64,000 nt of DNA from Allomuricauda ruestringensis DSM 13258 (lineage in GTDB: Bacteria; Bacteroidota; Bacteroidia; Flavobacteriales; Flavobacteriaceae): the NCBI RefSeq assembly GCF_000224085.1, contig NC_015945.1:1561501-1625500 (forward strand). Direction: 5' to 3'. Positions 46,573-55,606 of the stretch are shown here, in pieces (position 1 is the stretch's first letter; each line of letters starts with the position of its first letter). The position numbers were made by a program, and so were the translations under genes. Below the pieces are notes generated by a model. That model made no database searches. It saw only the letters and a program-made list of their open reading frames with translations, and was not told where the DNA came from.

Positions 46573-47286
46573 TCACACCTTCTTAATCTCCTCATCGGCC
46601 AGAAGTTCCTCGTTTCGTAATCGTAAGAATACTTGTGCAGTCGTCACAACGTCCAATTCGCAATACGTGATGATTCTATCAATATCGTTTTCCTTGTAGA
46701 ATACATCCTTTACCATACTCCCGTCCATATCATCTTTGGGAGATGGAATGCCCAGCACATGTGCCAACAATTTTAAGGAGGTGTAATGTTTGTAGTCGCC
46801 AAACTTCCAGAGTTCCATGGTATCCAAATGGGGAACTTCCCAAGGCTTTTTACCGAAGAGATCCAGTTTGTAGGGTAAATTGATGCCGTTTATCACCATT
46901 CTGCGGGCGATATAGGGGAAATCGAACTCTTTGCCATTATGGGCGCACAAAAGATGCTTAACCTGGCTAAAATGATCTTTAAGAAGTTGTTTGAATTGTT
47001 TAAGGATTTGTATTTCCTCACCATAAAAGGAAGTGATTCTAAAGGTTCTCAAATCGCCTTTACTATTAAAATACCCAACAGAAATACAAACAATTTTCCC
47101 AAACTCGGCCCAAATCCCCGCACGGTCATAAAATTCTTCGGCGGTAAACTCGTCTTTACGCTTGTACTGCGTTTTTTGTTCCCATAAAAGCTGGGCGGTT
47201 TCATCCAAGTCGGTGAAATGTTGCTGTTGGGGTACGGTCTCGATATCCAAAAAGAGGATATGCTCCAGGTTAAGTTTATAAAGCAT
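46573..47286 (-). CDS. Predicted 3'-5' exonuclease, PolB-like (DEDDy family)
   Basis: 237 aa. Exo I FLDIETVP (Asp14, Glu16), Exo II CAHNGKEFDFPYIARRM with Asp, and Exo III YCELDVVTTAQVF with Tyr and Asp, i.e. the DEDDy arrangement of the PolB-like exonuclease group. Likely acts on nucleic-acid 3' ends in repair or RNA maturation (inference). It is followed upstream by the methyltransferase gene 9 bp away. Confidence 0.9.
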   Translation of the reverse strand: MLYKLNLEHILFLDIETVPQQQHFTDLDETAQLLWEQKTQYKRKDEFTAEEFYDRAGIWAEFGKIVCISVGYFNSKGDLRTFRITSFYGEEIQILKQFKQLLKDHFSQVKHLLCAHNGKEFDFPYIARRMVINGINLPYKLDLFGKKPWEVPHLDTMELWKFGDYKHYTSLKLLAHVLGIPSPKDDMDGSMVKDVFYKENDIDRIITYCELDVVTTAQVFLRLRNEELLADEEIKKV

Positions 47287-47295
47287 GGTAGCTAA

Positions 47296-47766
47296 TTAAA
47301 AAAGAGTCGTCTGCTTTGCAGGGCTCTCGTGTTCCAATAACCATTTTTTTCTATGCAGTCCACCTGCATATCCTGTGAGGTCTCCGTTGGTTCCGATAAC
47401 GCGATGACAGGGAACCACAATCCAAAGTGGATTTTTGCCATTGGCCGAGGCTACTGCACGAATGGCTTTTACATCGCCTAGTTGTTTGGAAAGTTCCAAA
47501 TAAGAAATGGTTTTTCCAAAAGGTATTTTTAAAAGGGCATCCCAAACTCTCTTTTGAAATTCGGTGCCCGAGGGGTTTAGTTTAAGGTCGAATACCTTTC
47601 GGTCTCCATTGAAATATTCTTGAAATTGCTGGGCAGCATCCTGTAAAATTTCAGGAATTGTACCATTTGGTTTTTCGTTATTTAAAACAGAGATAGAGGC
47701 AAGACCATTTGCATCACCTTTTAACTCTGCTGTTCCAATAGGAGTCTGTATATAAGCAATTTCCAT
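47296..47766 (-). CDS. Methylated-DNA--protein-cysteine methyltransferase
   Basis: 156 aa. Acceptor Cys120 in IVVPCHRVIG, preceded by the helix-turn-helix ISYLELSKQLGDVKAIRAVASANGKNPL (in parts). Length fits an Ogt-type single-domain O6-alkylguanine-DNA repair enzyme without an Ada N-terminal domain. Its ATG overlaps the last base of the CNNM gene, so the two are translationally coupled. Confidence 0.94.
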   Translation of the reverse strand: MEIAYIQTPIGTAELKGDANGLASISVLNNEKPNGTIPEILQDAAQQFQEYFNGDRKVFDLKLNPSGTEFQKRVWDALLKIPFGKTISYLELSKQLGDVKAIRAVASANGKNPLWIVVPCHRVIGTNGDLTGYAGGLHRKKWLLEHESPAKQTTLF

Positions 47767-48887
47767 TATTCTACTTCATCTTTACCTTCAATAATTCCTA
47801 ATCGCTTTGCGCGAGCTTCCCAGTTTTTCCTGGCGAGTGTTTGAAGGTTTTCTACATTGTCACTTTCATCCATAATTTCCAATCCTAGCAAGGTTTCGAT
47901 CACATCTTCCATGGTGACCAACCCGCTTACCGAACCATACTCGTCCACAACTAGAGAAATGTGTTCTCTCTTCTGTACAAATTTCTTGAAAAGGTCATTT
48001 ATGGACTTACTACGATTTGTTACCAGTATTTCCCTTCTGATGGTAGATAGGTTTTCATTGCCCTTTTTGTTGATGATAGCTTCCAACAGTTCATCTTTTA
48101 AAAAGAAACCTGTGATGTTGTCCATGCGATCTTTGTACAATGGAATCCTTGAAAAACGCAAGGGTCTATTTTTTTCAAAAAATTTCTTTATCGTAGTGTC
48201 TTCGGATGCTATTTTCATAACAGTTCTTGGGGTCATTACGTCGCGTGCCAAAATTTCATCAAAATAAAGCAGGTTTTTGATCATTTTGGATTCCGATTCC
48301 TTGAACACACCTTCTTCATGGGCAATTTCGGTCATAGCACTAAAATCCTCCCGATTCAACACACTACCATGTTCAGCTTTTGCACCCACCAATTTGGTAA
48401 AGAGTTGTAGCAACCATAGCAATCCGGTCCATTTAAGCACAAACACCATAATGTTCAGTGCCTTACTGGTAAAATTGGCCAATTGCTTCCAGAAAGTGGC
48501 CCCAATGGTCTTTGGAATGATCTCTGAGGCGACCAAAATCAATATGGTCATTAGGGTAGAGACAATTCCGACCATAAGATCTTCGGTAAGTTTGAAGCCC
48601 AATATAGTCCGTTCCGTGCTACCGTATATTTCCGCATAAGCCACTTTGGCCTGTACCCCTACCAAAATGGCACCTACGGTATGCGCAATGGTGTTCAGGG
48701 TAAGAATGGCGATCAGCGGCTTGTCCACATCCTTTTTAAGGGTTTCCAATGTGGTGGCATACTCTTTTCCCTCTTGCTTTTTTACATTGATAAAGGTGGG
48801 TGTTATGCTCAACAGAACAGCCTCCAATATGGAGCACAAGAATGAGAAGAAAATGGAAATAAGGGCATAAAATATAAGTAGTCCCAT
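47766..48887 (-). CDS. CNNM/CBS domain-containing hemolysin family protein
   Basis: 373 aa. N-terminal CNNM (DUF21) domain with four hydrophobic helices (about 1-25, 55-85, 95-125, 130-155). Paired CBS domains follow (MTPRTVMKIASEDTTIKKFF; VVDEYGSVSGLVTMEDVIETLLG, in parts). The CorC_HlyC C-terminal domain is missing or very short. Relatives transport Mg2+/Co2+ or regulate it. Downstream genes on the same strand are ogt-like and an exonuclease. Confidence 0.9.
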   Translation of the reverse strand: MGLLIFYALISIFFSFLCSILEAVLLSITPTFINVKKQEGKEYATTLETLKKDVDKPLIAILTLNTIAHTVGAILVGVQAKVAYAEIYGSTERTILGFKLTEDLMVGIVSTLMTILILVASEIIPKTIGATFWKQLANFTSKALNIMVFVLKWTGLLWLLQLFTKLVGAKAEHGSVLNREDFSAMTEIAHEEGVFKESESKMIKNLLYFDEILARDVMTPRTVMKIASEDTTIKKFFEKNRPLRFSRIPLYKDRMDNITGFFLKDELLEAIINKKGNENLSTIRREILVTNRSKSINDLFKKFVQKREHISLVVDEYGSVSGLVTMEDVIETLLGLEIMDESDNVENLQTLARKNWEARAKRLGIIEGKDEVE

Positions 48888-48927
48888 AGAATGGCAGAAT
48901 CTTTAGTACCAAGATAGGGAATAGGAA

Positions 48928-50313
48928 TTAATTTTGAATGCTTAATCCCCCGGCTTTATAGAAAACATCCTGAAGCGCCGTTCGGATATTTAAATTGTAG
49001 AGTTCCCGATGGTCTCTGGACGGATACACCCTGTTGGAAAGAAAAATAAAGGTAAGTTTGTTTTCGGGGTCGGCCCATACAAAGGTTCCCGTAAATCCCG
49101 AATGCCCAAAACTTTTGGGGCTGGTCAAAGGAGAGGGGTACGCTTCTTCCAATGGGAGTTCGGCATTATCCAGCAAGGGTTTGTCAAAACCCAGCCCCCT
49201 GCGGTTTTCGTTTTCGGGATACTGCACTTCTGTAAACTCTTTTACGGTTTGGGTTGAAATCAGCTGTTTGCCATCCACCTTGCCATAATTTTGATAAAAT
49301 AGCATCAATTTGGCCAGATCATCAGCCGTGCCAAATAATCCAGCATTACCGGAAACACCGCCTTTGAGTGAAGCATTTTCATCGTGAACCCAGCCTTTTA
49401 CCACCGTTTTTCGAAAGAGCGTATCCACTTCGGTAGGTACAATGGCATTTACGTAGTGGTTTTTGTTTGGCAAATAACCAAGGGTGTGACAACCCAAAGG
49501 ACGATAGAAATTTTCATCCAAGTAGGTTTGATAGTCGGTTCCTGAGAGCTGTTCAATCAATTTAGGAAAAATGAGAAAGGTGAGCCCGGAATACACGTAT
49601 TTCTTTTCATTTGAAACCTTGGACCGATTGATGATTCGGTTCATTTTTCGCTCAAAACGATCGTTGATGTAGAGACCATCATACACTTGTCCTTGAAATC
49701 TTTTATTGGATGAATTTTGGACAAAGCGTCTTTTGATTTTACCATTCTTCCGTAGCACTTTCTGCAAAAAAACGATGTAGGGCATCAAACCGGCCTGATG
49801 CGCCAAAATCTCCCGCAGGGTAAGGTCTTTTTTGTCCTTTCGATGTTGCCAGGGCTTCCAGTAGGTGCTGAAAGGCTTGTCCAAATCGAGTTTGCCCTCG
49901 TCCACCAACTTCATCAGGGCAGGCAAGGGCCCCGTGATTTTAGTAACGGAAGCTAAATCGTACAGGTCGTTCAAGGCAACGAGATGAATACTGTCGTAGG
50001 TGTGGAAGCCGTATGCTTTGTGAAAAATAACGGTATCGTTCTTAGCGACCAATAGTTGCGCTCCTGGAAAGGCCAAACTATCGATACCCATTTCCATAAT
50101 GGAATCCACCTTTTGGTTGATGAAAACTTCATCGAAGCCTAATTTGGACGGGTAGGCATGGATGAGCTCCCGTTGGGCAATACACTTTTCAGAAAAAAAA
50201 AGTATTGCAACACAAATTAAGGAACGCCTCGTTAATGTAGCCCAAAGAGTAATAATTTGAAAAAAATCTTTGATTTGAGATTTATCCAAATTAAAGAGTA
50301 ACCTTTTTTTCAA
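48928..50313 (-). CDS. Serine hydrolase, beta-lactamase class C family
   Basis: 461 aa. Penicillin-binding fold: Ser122-x-x-Lys125 (SVTK), YSGLTF in the Tyr-x-Gly/Asn position, and C-terminal GHSGFTGTF. The hydrophobic secretion-like segment (SLICVAILFFSEKCIAQ) begins only at about residue 31, so the first 30 residues are odd. They start inside the preceding 61-codon ORF (23 bp overlap), suggesting that the upstream insertion changed the original start. Resembles Bacteroidota exported esterase/DD-peptidase-like enzymes. Confidence 0.82.
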   Translation of the reverse strand: MKKRLLFNLDKSQIKDFFQIITLWATLTRRSLICVAILFFSEKCIAQRELIHAYPSKLGFDEVFINQKVDSIMEMGIDSLAFPGAQLLVAKNDTVIFHKAYGFHTYDSIHLVALNDLYDLASVTKITGPLPALMKLVDEGKLDLDKPFSTYWKPWQHRKDKKDLTLREILAHQAGLMPYIVFLQKVLRKNGKIKRRFVQNSSNKRFQGQVYDGLYINDRFERKMNRIINRSKVSNEKKYVYSGLTFLIFPKLIEQLSGTDYQTYLDENFYRPLGCHTLGYLPNKNHYVNAIVPTEVDTLFRKTVVKGWVHDENASLKGGVSGNAGLFGTADDLAKLMLFYQNYGKVDGKQLISTQTVKEFTEVQYPENENRRGLGFDKPLLDNAELPLEEAYPSPLTSPKSFGHSGFTGTFVWADPENKLTFIFLSNRVYPSRDHRELYNLNIRTALQDVFYKAGGLSIQN

Positions 50314-50476
50314 TAAGATTAAGCAGTTTTTTAGAAATTATTTCTGCTATTTCCTCTCCATCAGTTTCTTGTCCAATAACTCTTTCATCCAGAGATTCCT
50401 CTTTTTTCGACATTTTTTTCAATAATGCAGGAGTTAAAGTGTCGTATTTTGACTTTGGTGAGTTTTTAAGAAACAT
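50291..50476 (-). CDS. Small hypothetical protein (61 aa) next to the proteasome-like gene
   Basis: Highly charged, Lys/Glu-rich, predicted helical (EEIAEIISKKLLNLIEKK at the C-terminus). N-terminal TPALLKKMSKKEESLDE. No signal peptide or membrane segment. It follows the proteasome-fold gene by 22 bp on the same strand and overlaps the start of the serine hydrolase gene by 23 bp. AT-rich like its neighbour. Could be a substrate, adaptor or regulator of the hydrolase-fold protein (pure inference). Not recognised. Confidence 0.5.
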   Translation of the reverse strand: MFLKNSPKSKYDTLTPALLKKMSKKEESLDERVIGQETDGEEIAEIISKKLLNLIEKKVTL

Positions 50477-50498
50477 CGTGATTAAAATTTATTAATTA

Positions 50499-51785
50499 TT
50501 ATGTCCTAAAATAATTTTTTATAAAATGTGGATTATGGTTTTCTTCGAAATAATGCTTTCTTTTTATCCAAATGAAACCATCGCCTTTGGAAATAATCGC
50601 CACATCGACTGGTCCACCAACTGATTCTTCATCAGAACTAATTCTTCTTTTAAGATACGTCAAATATATTAAACTTTCGGCCATTTCCGCAAGGTCTTCC
50701 TTTGAAAGGATTGATACGGTATTCACAGTTGGTTGAATGTGCTTTATTTCTTTAACATTTTCAATTTCACTTACAAACTGACTGCATATTTGATTTATAT
50801 CTATTTCTTGTATTTCCTTCGCCAGTTTTGGTTGGTCTTTTTCAAGTAAGTTAATCAAATGATCATTATAACCATGGAGAAAACTTTTAAACGTAGAAAA
50901 AAGAGGTTCATTTATGTCGGGGCTTATTCCCGTAATAAGAGTGTCAATGACATCTCTTTGGGCAAAAGGCATAATGGATCCATTGTTGCCATCATCAATT
51001 TTTTCAACGTGTTCGGTATAGAATCTTATTTTATTATCGAAGATGTCTGAAATTTTTGTACTAATTGTGGTCGGGTAAATATCATCATCACCATAACCAG
51101 CAAAAACAAGTCCTGTCCATTGACCACGAAAAACCTTACTTTTTAAATAATGAAAAATCAAAGAAGAAAATTTTGCTTTGATTTTTTTTGTATTGAAATC
51201 CGAAAACTCTGTTTCCAATATTTCATCTAATTCAGCACCAATAATCTCATCAAATTTATTTTTGGTCAATGATTTGAAATCTGATAGTTTTTCTTCTGAT
51301 TTAATTTTTTGAATTTGAAATTCGATTATACTTAATAAATTCTCTTTGTAAATTGATTCTCTCTCTTTTTGTGATTTGGTTATTAAGTCAGAATAATCTT
51401 CGATTGCCTTTTCCATAGCCATTTCTGATAATTCATTAAATGAATGATATATAAGAGATTGAATGGAATGATTAATGGTTTCAGGAGTATTGAAAAATTC
51501 TCGTTCTTCCAGAAATTTAAAAAAGTCATCTGAATAATCTTTGAGATTAGGGAATGACTTGTCTCCTAATTCATTTCTATATATTTTGACAATTATTTCC
51601 CATGGCGTGGTTATGAAGTTTGCAGAATTATAAATAACAATGGAAACTGGATGATACTTTGAAAGGGTAAAGATTTTGTTTGCAGTATTATAGATTTTTC
51701 TCCCATTACTTCCAGAAACAGTAACGGCTGAATCAGCCGCCAATGCTACGGCATTTTTATTCAGTATTCCTATTACTGCCGTCAT
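50499..51785 (-). CDS. Uncharacterised proteasome-fold (Ntn-hydrolase) protein with helical insert
   Basis: 428 aa. After removal of Met1, Thr is residue 1 and ADSAVT places Asp at 17 and Thr at 21, as in proteasome beta and HslV subunits. NKIFTL resembles the strand that carries catalytic Lys33 (three residues later here). The C-terminal part again looks proteasome-like: a helix EDLAEMAESLIYLTY, then SVGGPVDVAIISKGDGFIWI. Between the two lies a long helical, Lys/Glu-rich region (about 75-215) and strands FAGYGDDDIYPT. This is much larger than HslV or Anbu subunits. The gene is AT-rich (roughly 30% GC by eye), lies between hemB and a serine hydrolase gene, and looks acquired. Self-processing activity and substrate are unknown. 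Confidence 0.75.
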   Translation of the reverse strand: MTAVIGILNKNAVALAADSAVTVSGSNGRKIYNTANKIFTLSKYHPVSIVIYNSANFITTPWEIIVKIYRNELGDKSFPNLKDYSDDFFKFLEEREFFNTPETINHSIQSLIYHSFNELSEMAMEKAIEDYSDLITKSQKERESIYKENLLSIIEFQIQKIKSEEKLSDFKSLTKNKFDEIIGAELDEILETEFSDFNTKKIKAKFSSLIFHYLKSKVFRGQWTGLVFAGYGDDDIYPTTISTKISDIFDNKIRFYTEHVEKIDDGNNGSIMPFAQRDVIDTLITGISPDINEPLFSTFKSFLHGYNDHLINLLEKDQPKLAKEIQEIDINQICSQFVSEIENVKEIKHIQPTVNTVSILSKEDLAEMAESLIYLTYLKRRISSDEESVGGPVDVAIISKGDGFIWIKRKHYFEENHNPHFIKNYFRT

Positions 51786-51803
51786 ATTGTTTTTTTAACA
51801 ATA

Positions 51804-52793
51804 TTAGTGAAATATTCTGATAAAATCCTTCGCAAAGTAACTGGCGATAATATTGGCACCGGCTCTTTTAATGGCCGTAAGCTGTTCCAACATCACGGCA
51901 TCGTGATCCAACCACCCTTTTTCGGCAGCGGCTTTTACCATGGCATACTCTCCGGAAACTTGATAAACGGCAACCGGGACATCTACATCGTTTCGGATTT
52001 CCCGAACGATGTCCAAATAGCACAATCCAGGTTTTACCATTACAATATCGGCTCCTTCGTCAATGTCCATTTGGGTTTCTTTGATGGCTTCATACCGATT
52101 GGCATAATCCATTTGATAGGTCTTTTTGTCCTTGGGCACATTGGCAATATCCACGGGTGCGGAATCCAAGGCATCGCGGAACGGTCCGTAAAATGCGCTG
52201 GCGTATTTGGCAGAATAGGCCATAATGCCCGTATTGGTGAATCCTTCATCCTCCAAAGCCTCTCGGATGGTCAAAATTCTACCGTCCATCATATCGCTGG
52301 GGGCTACAAAGTCGGCCCCAGCTTTGGCATGGGAGACGCTCATTTCTGCCAAAACCTCTGTAGTTTCATCGTTCAAGATTTGACCTTCGGCAACAATGCC
52401 ATCGTGTCCATAAGAGGAAAATGGGTCCAGGGCAACGTCCGTCATCACCAACATTTGTGGACAGGCGTTTTTTACTGTTTTTATGGCACGTTGCATCAAA
52501 CCGTTCGGATTTAAGGCCTCGGTTCCTTTGTTATCTTTAAGTTTATCATCAACCTTTACAAAAAGAAGCACGGAACAAAGTCCCATTTTCCAGAGTTCCT
52601 TCACTTCTTTTTCAAGATTGTCCAAACTCAACCTAAAATAGTTGGGCATGGAAGGTATTTCTTCCCTAATTCCTTTTCCTTCTGTCACAAATAAAGGCAC
52701 CAGAAAGTCGTCTGGCGTCAAGGTGGTTTCCCGAACCAATCTTCTAATGGATTCGGATGCGCGTAGTCTTCTGTTTCGTATGAGTGGGTACAT
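51804..52793 (-). CDS. hemB: Porphobilinogen synthase (delta-aminolevulinic acid dehydratase)
   Basis: 329 aa. Condenses two 5-aminolevulinate into porphobilinogen. Schiff-base lysines Lys196 (AYSAKYASAF) and Lys254 (VMVKPG). The segment DVALDPFSSYGHDG replaces the three-cysteine zinc site, so this is the Zn-independent, Mg-type enzyme. Last heme gene of the cluster in the direction of transcription, separated from hemF by PhzF and an inserted RM pair. Confidence 0.97.
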   Translation of the reverse strand: MYPLIRNRRLRASESIRRLVRETTLTPDDFLVPLFVTEGKGIREEIPSMPNYFRLSLDNLEKEVKELWKMGLCSVLLFVKVDDKLKDNKGTEALNPNGLMQRAIKTVKNACPQMLVMTDVALDPFSSYGHDGIVAEGQILNDETTEVLAEMSVSHAKAGADFVAPSDMMDGRILTIREALEDEGFTNTGIMAYSAKYASAFYGPFRDALDSAPVDIANVPKDKKTYQMDYANRYEAIKETQMDIDEGADIVMVKPGLCYLDIVREIRNDVDVPVAVYQVSGEYAMVKAAAEKGWLDHDAVMLEQLTAIKRAGANIIASYFAKDFIRIFH

Positions 52794-52796
52794 ATG

Positions 52797-52835
52797 TTAA
52801 GTTTTAAGCTTTTGGCATTAAGCTGTAAGCTGATA
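52797..52835. repeat. Word-repeat spacer between PhzF gene and hemB
   Basis: Overlapping TTAAGTTTTAAGC, TTTTGGCATTAAGC and TGTAAGCTG words in the short gap. Of the same style as the low-complexity stretches near the four-helix-bundle genes, though with different words. Significance unclear. Confidence 0.35.
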
Positions 52836-52842
52836 TTTTTAT

Positions 52843-53631
52843 TTAGATGTCAATCTCGCCAGTTAAATAAAGAGCTGCTTTTCCTGAAATCTTAACTCGT
52901 TCCCCCAAATATTCGCAGACCAAATCTCCACCTCTTTTGGAAAGCTGTTTGGCGGTCATTTTGGTTTTATCCAGTACTTCGGACCAATAGGGACTAAGTG
53001 ATGTGTGTGCGGAACCGGTCACCGGGTCTTCCGGAACACCACAGGCAGGGGCAAAAAAACGGGACACAAAATCCACTTCGTCCCCGGGCGCGGTTACAAT
53101 AACGCCCCGAACATCCAATTGCGCCAACAAATGGTGGTTGGGTTCGATGGCTTCAATTTCCTTTTGGGATTGGTAAACCATCATATAATCCGTTTTGCCC
53201 TTCAGGGTTTTGATCGGGCTTTGTCCAATGGCATTGTCCAACGCTTCCATATTTTGAATGGCGATGAGATTATCCGTCGGAAAATCCATGGTCAACCAGC
53301 CGTTATCTGCTTTGCTAACAATAAGTTCTCCGCTTCGGGGCGAATAAAACTGAATGGTATATTTTTCAAGCTCATAAAAGTGAAACAACACAAAAGCTGT
53401 TGCCAAGGTCGCATGTCCGCATAGGTCAACCTCGACTTCAGGTGTAAACCATCTTATTTCGTATAGCTCATCTTTTTTGACAGCAAAAGCGGTTTCGGCC
53501 AAATTGTTCTCTTGGGCAATTTTTTGCATCAATTCTGGACTCAACCACGAATCCAAAATGCAGACCGCAGCGGGATTTCCGCCAAAAGTTTGGCTAGAAA
53601 ATGCATCTATTTGGTAAATTTTCTGTCTCAT
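52843..53631 (-). CDS. PhzF family isomerase/epimerase
   Basis: 262 aa. DAFSSQTFGGNPAAV opening, catalytic Glu46 in NNLAETAF, CGHATLATA and the closing DPVTGSAH. Members isomerise phenazine precursors or unknown metabolites; the function here is not known. It lies in the heme gene run next to hemB, with the RM pair immediately upstream. Confidence 0.92.
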   Translation of the reverse strand: MRQKIYQIDAFSSQTFGGNPAAVCILDSWLSPELMQKIAQENNLAETAFAVKKDELYEIRWFTPEVEVDLCGHATLATAFVLFHFYELEKYTIQFYSPRSGELIVSKADNGWLTMDFPTDNLIAIQNMEALDNAIGQSPIKTLKGKTDYMMVYQSQKEIEAIEPNHHLLAQLDVRGVIVTAPGDEVDFVSRFFAPACGVPEDPVTGSAHTSLSPYWSEVLDKTKMTAKQLSKRGGDLVCEYLGERVKISGKAALYLTGEIDI

Positions 53632-53683
53632 AGGCTTGGTTTCAGGACAAAACAGTTCGTTTTTGAGTATGGGTTAACGATTG

Positions 53684-54667
53684 TTAATACTTGAGAATAT
53701 TATTGAGTGTAGTTTTTTCATCTAATTTTAGCAATAATTGTTCAGGCAAATCATAAACTTTAGGTTTAGAAGTCAATTGAGATTTGTCGTTTTTAATTCG
53801 AGATTTCATCTCAGAATTTGAGATGCTATCTTTCAATTCAATATTTGATAAAATTGCTTCATAAACTGCATTTCGATTAGTTTCCTTACCACCCACGTGA
53901 TAAAAATGTTCTTTTGTTGCTATGAAACAGTTCTCCCAAACTGAAAAAATATAATCGTTAGTTCTATATTTATTGCTTAACCAAGTTGAAAGAATGAACT
54001 TGCAGTTTGATTCCTCTAAGCCTTTATTTAATAAGATTTCTTCCTTTTCTGTCCAACTATCAAAATAATCAACGTGTCTTCCAATATAAGGTGGGTCAGA
54101 ATAAACAAAATCAGTACTTTTTAATTCTGACAAAGTTTCTTCAAAATCTTGGTGTTTAAATTCATAATCTCCTTGTTCAATAATCTTAGAGATATTTTCT
54201 ACTTGATTAGTTATTTTGGTAACTAATGCTTGTGCAAATCGATTTGGTTTTTTACAGAATGGGACATTAAAACCTCCTTTTTTATTGAATCTCATCATTC
54301 CATTAAAGCAGGAACGACTTAGAAACAAAAAGTCTAAAGGGTTCCCTTTTTCATTGAAACGATTTCGAACTGTATAGTAGTGTTCTCCTTCTGTTCCTAA
54401 TAGTTTTTGACCTTCTTCATTCAAAAAATCTTTTACAATTCCGTTTGTTATTTCTTTGTTTTGAACCGCCTTGTAAAAGTTTATTAAGTGTGGATTGCTA
54501 TCACAGAGTAATGCTCTTTTTGGTCGAACATTAAAAGCAACAACACCTGTTCCCATAAAAGGCTCGACCCAACGGTCATAGGATACTTCATTTACGTTTG
54601 AAGAAATCCATTCAACAAGTTTGGTTTTGATACCTTGTGATTTTATAGGAGGAACAAATACTTTCAT
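53684..54667 (-). CDS. D12-class DNA adenine-N6 methyltransferase, M.EcoRV-like
   Basis: 327 aa. N-terminal [15 protein letters not shown]; motif [15 protein letters not shown]; catalytic motif IV DPPY at 191-194; a C-terminal [15 protein letters not shown]. Dam-like alpha-type N6-adenine methyltransferase; by its partner it should modify GATATC. Its ATG overlaps the stop of the endonuclease gene by 4 bp. AT-rich relative to hem genes; likely acquired with the endonuclease. Confidence 0.93.
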   Translation of the reverse strand: MKVFVPPIKSQGIKTKLVEWISSNVNEVSYDRWVEPFMGTGVVAFNVRPKRALLCDSNPHLINFYKAVQNKEITNGIVKDFLNEEGQKLLGTEGEHYYTVRNRFNEKGNPLDFLFLSRSCFNGMMRFNKKGGFNVPFCKKPNRFAQALVTKITNQVENISKIIEQGDYEFKHQDFEETLSELKSTDFVYSDPPYIGRHVDYFDSWTEKEEILLNKGLEESNCKFILSTWLSNKYRTNDYIFSVWENCFIATKEHFYHVGGKETNRNAVYEAILSNIELKDSISNSEMKSRIKNDKSQLTSKPKVYDLPEQLLLKLDEKTTLNNILKY

Positions 54668-55512
54668 TTCTTGTTTTTTCGTTTAGGTTTCATTGGATTT
54701 ATTTTATCCGAACCCATTCCTTTAAATTCAAGAAACTCAGTTAATTTTGTCAACTTTTTAAAATTGCCTGCTTTCTTTGGGTCGGGAACTTTTAAAACAC
54801 CTTGATTTATCCAATATTCATCAAATATTTTTTCTCCAAGATTTTTGAATACACCATTTCCTTTAAGAATATCATCTATGTATTGAATACTTCCGATGTT
54901 TGCCGTATTTCCGCTGCCACCTTTATCACTCGAAATCTTCCATTTTTCTTCTGCGAAGAAAACGAGGTCTTTTATGACTGAAGTGATTTTGTCTAATTCA
55001 TTTAATTGAAGAATTTTAGTTTCATCAATGTCTGTGGATAAAGCTCTTGTGTATAAAATCCCTAAACAAATATGAGCTGTATAATCGGCATACGGAAATT
55101 GAATGTTTTTTGTGCTTGTTCTTTTTCTAAAATATTCTCCGTGAGAACCAAGAGTAAATCCATTGCAAAATCCATCATAGTCGTCTAATCGGTAAGTTGT
55201 TTTTATATCAACTGCGAATTTGATTTTTGGATTTGATTTATTTACAAAAGACAAATCTGGATACCAATTCTGCTTTTCTGCAAGAACTATATCATAACCG
55301 TTTTGGTCGGCAAATTCTTGAAATTTTGGGAAAAGTTGAATTTCAAGAATTTTAGAGATTATTTTGGTGTCAGAAGATATAGTATAAATACTCTTTTCTA
55401 TGTCGATAAACCCCTTTACTTTCCAGTCCCCAACTTTGTCTGAAACGTATTCAGTTAGTTCTTTTGAAAAGTCTTTAAGTTTATCTAAAAAATCTTTTTT
55501 TACATTACTCAT
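54664..55512 (-). CDS. EcoRV-family type II restriction endonuclease
   Basis: 282 aa (EcoRV itself 245). Active-site residues match EcoRV Asp74, Asp90 and Lys92: Asp86 in WYPDLSF, Asp102 and Lys104 in AVDIKTTYR, with the same 16-residue spacing. [24 protein letters not shown] and the DNA-recognition loop [11 protein letters not shown] also align with EcoRV. Predicted to cut GATATC bluntly; the recognition is inferred from homology. First gene of the RM pair. It lies between hemF and the PhzF gene. Confidence 0.93.
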   Translation of the reverse strand: MSNVKKDFLDKLKDFSKELTEYVSDKVGDWKVKGFIDIEKSIYTISSDTKIISKILEIQLFPKFQEFADQNGYDIVLAEKQNWYPDLSFVNKSNPKIKFAVDIKTTYRLDDYDGFCNGFTLGSHGEYFRKRTSTKNIQFPYADYTAHICLGILYTRALSTDIDETKILQLNELDKITSVIKDLVFFAEEKWKISSDKGGSGNTANIGSIQYIDDILKGNGVFKNLGEKIFDEYWINQGVLKVPDPKKAGNFKKLTKLTEFLEFKGMGSDKINPMKPKRKNKK

Positions 55513-55606
55513 AATCTCTTTTTGACAATTATTGGGAATTTACAAATAATTGACAATACAATTTTAAAACCTTCTTTGCGTTTCAAGTTGTTATTAACAT
55601 CTGATG

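Noticed and set aside
53684..55512. Expectation that the window would avoid GATATC because of the EcoRV-like RM pair
   Set aside because: Several GATATC sites are visible (for example near 998 and 44600), so avoidance is not evident; a methylated host need not avoid the site.
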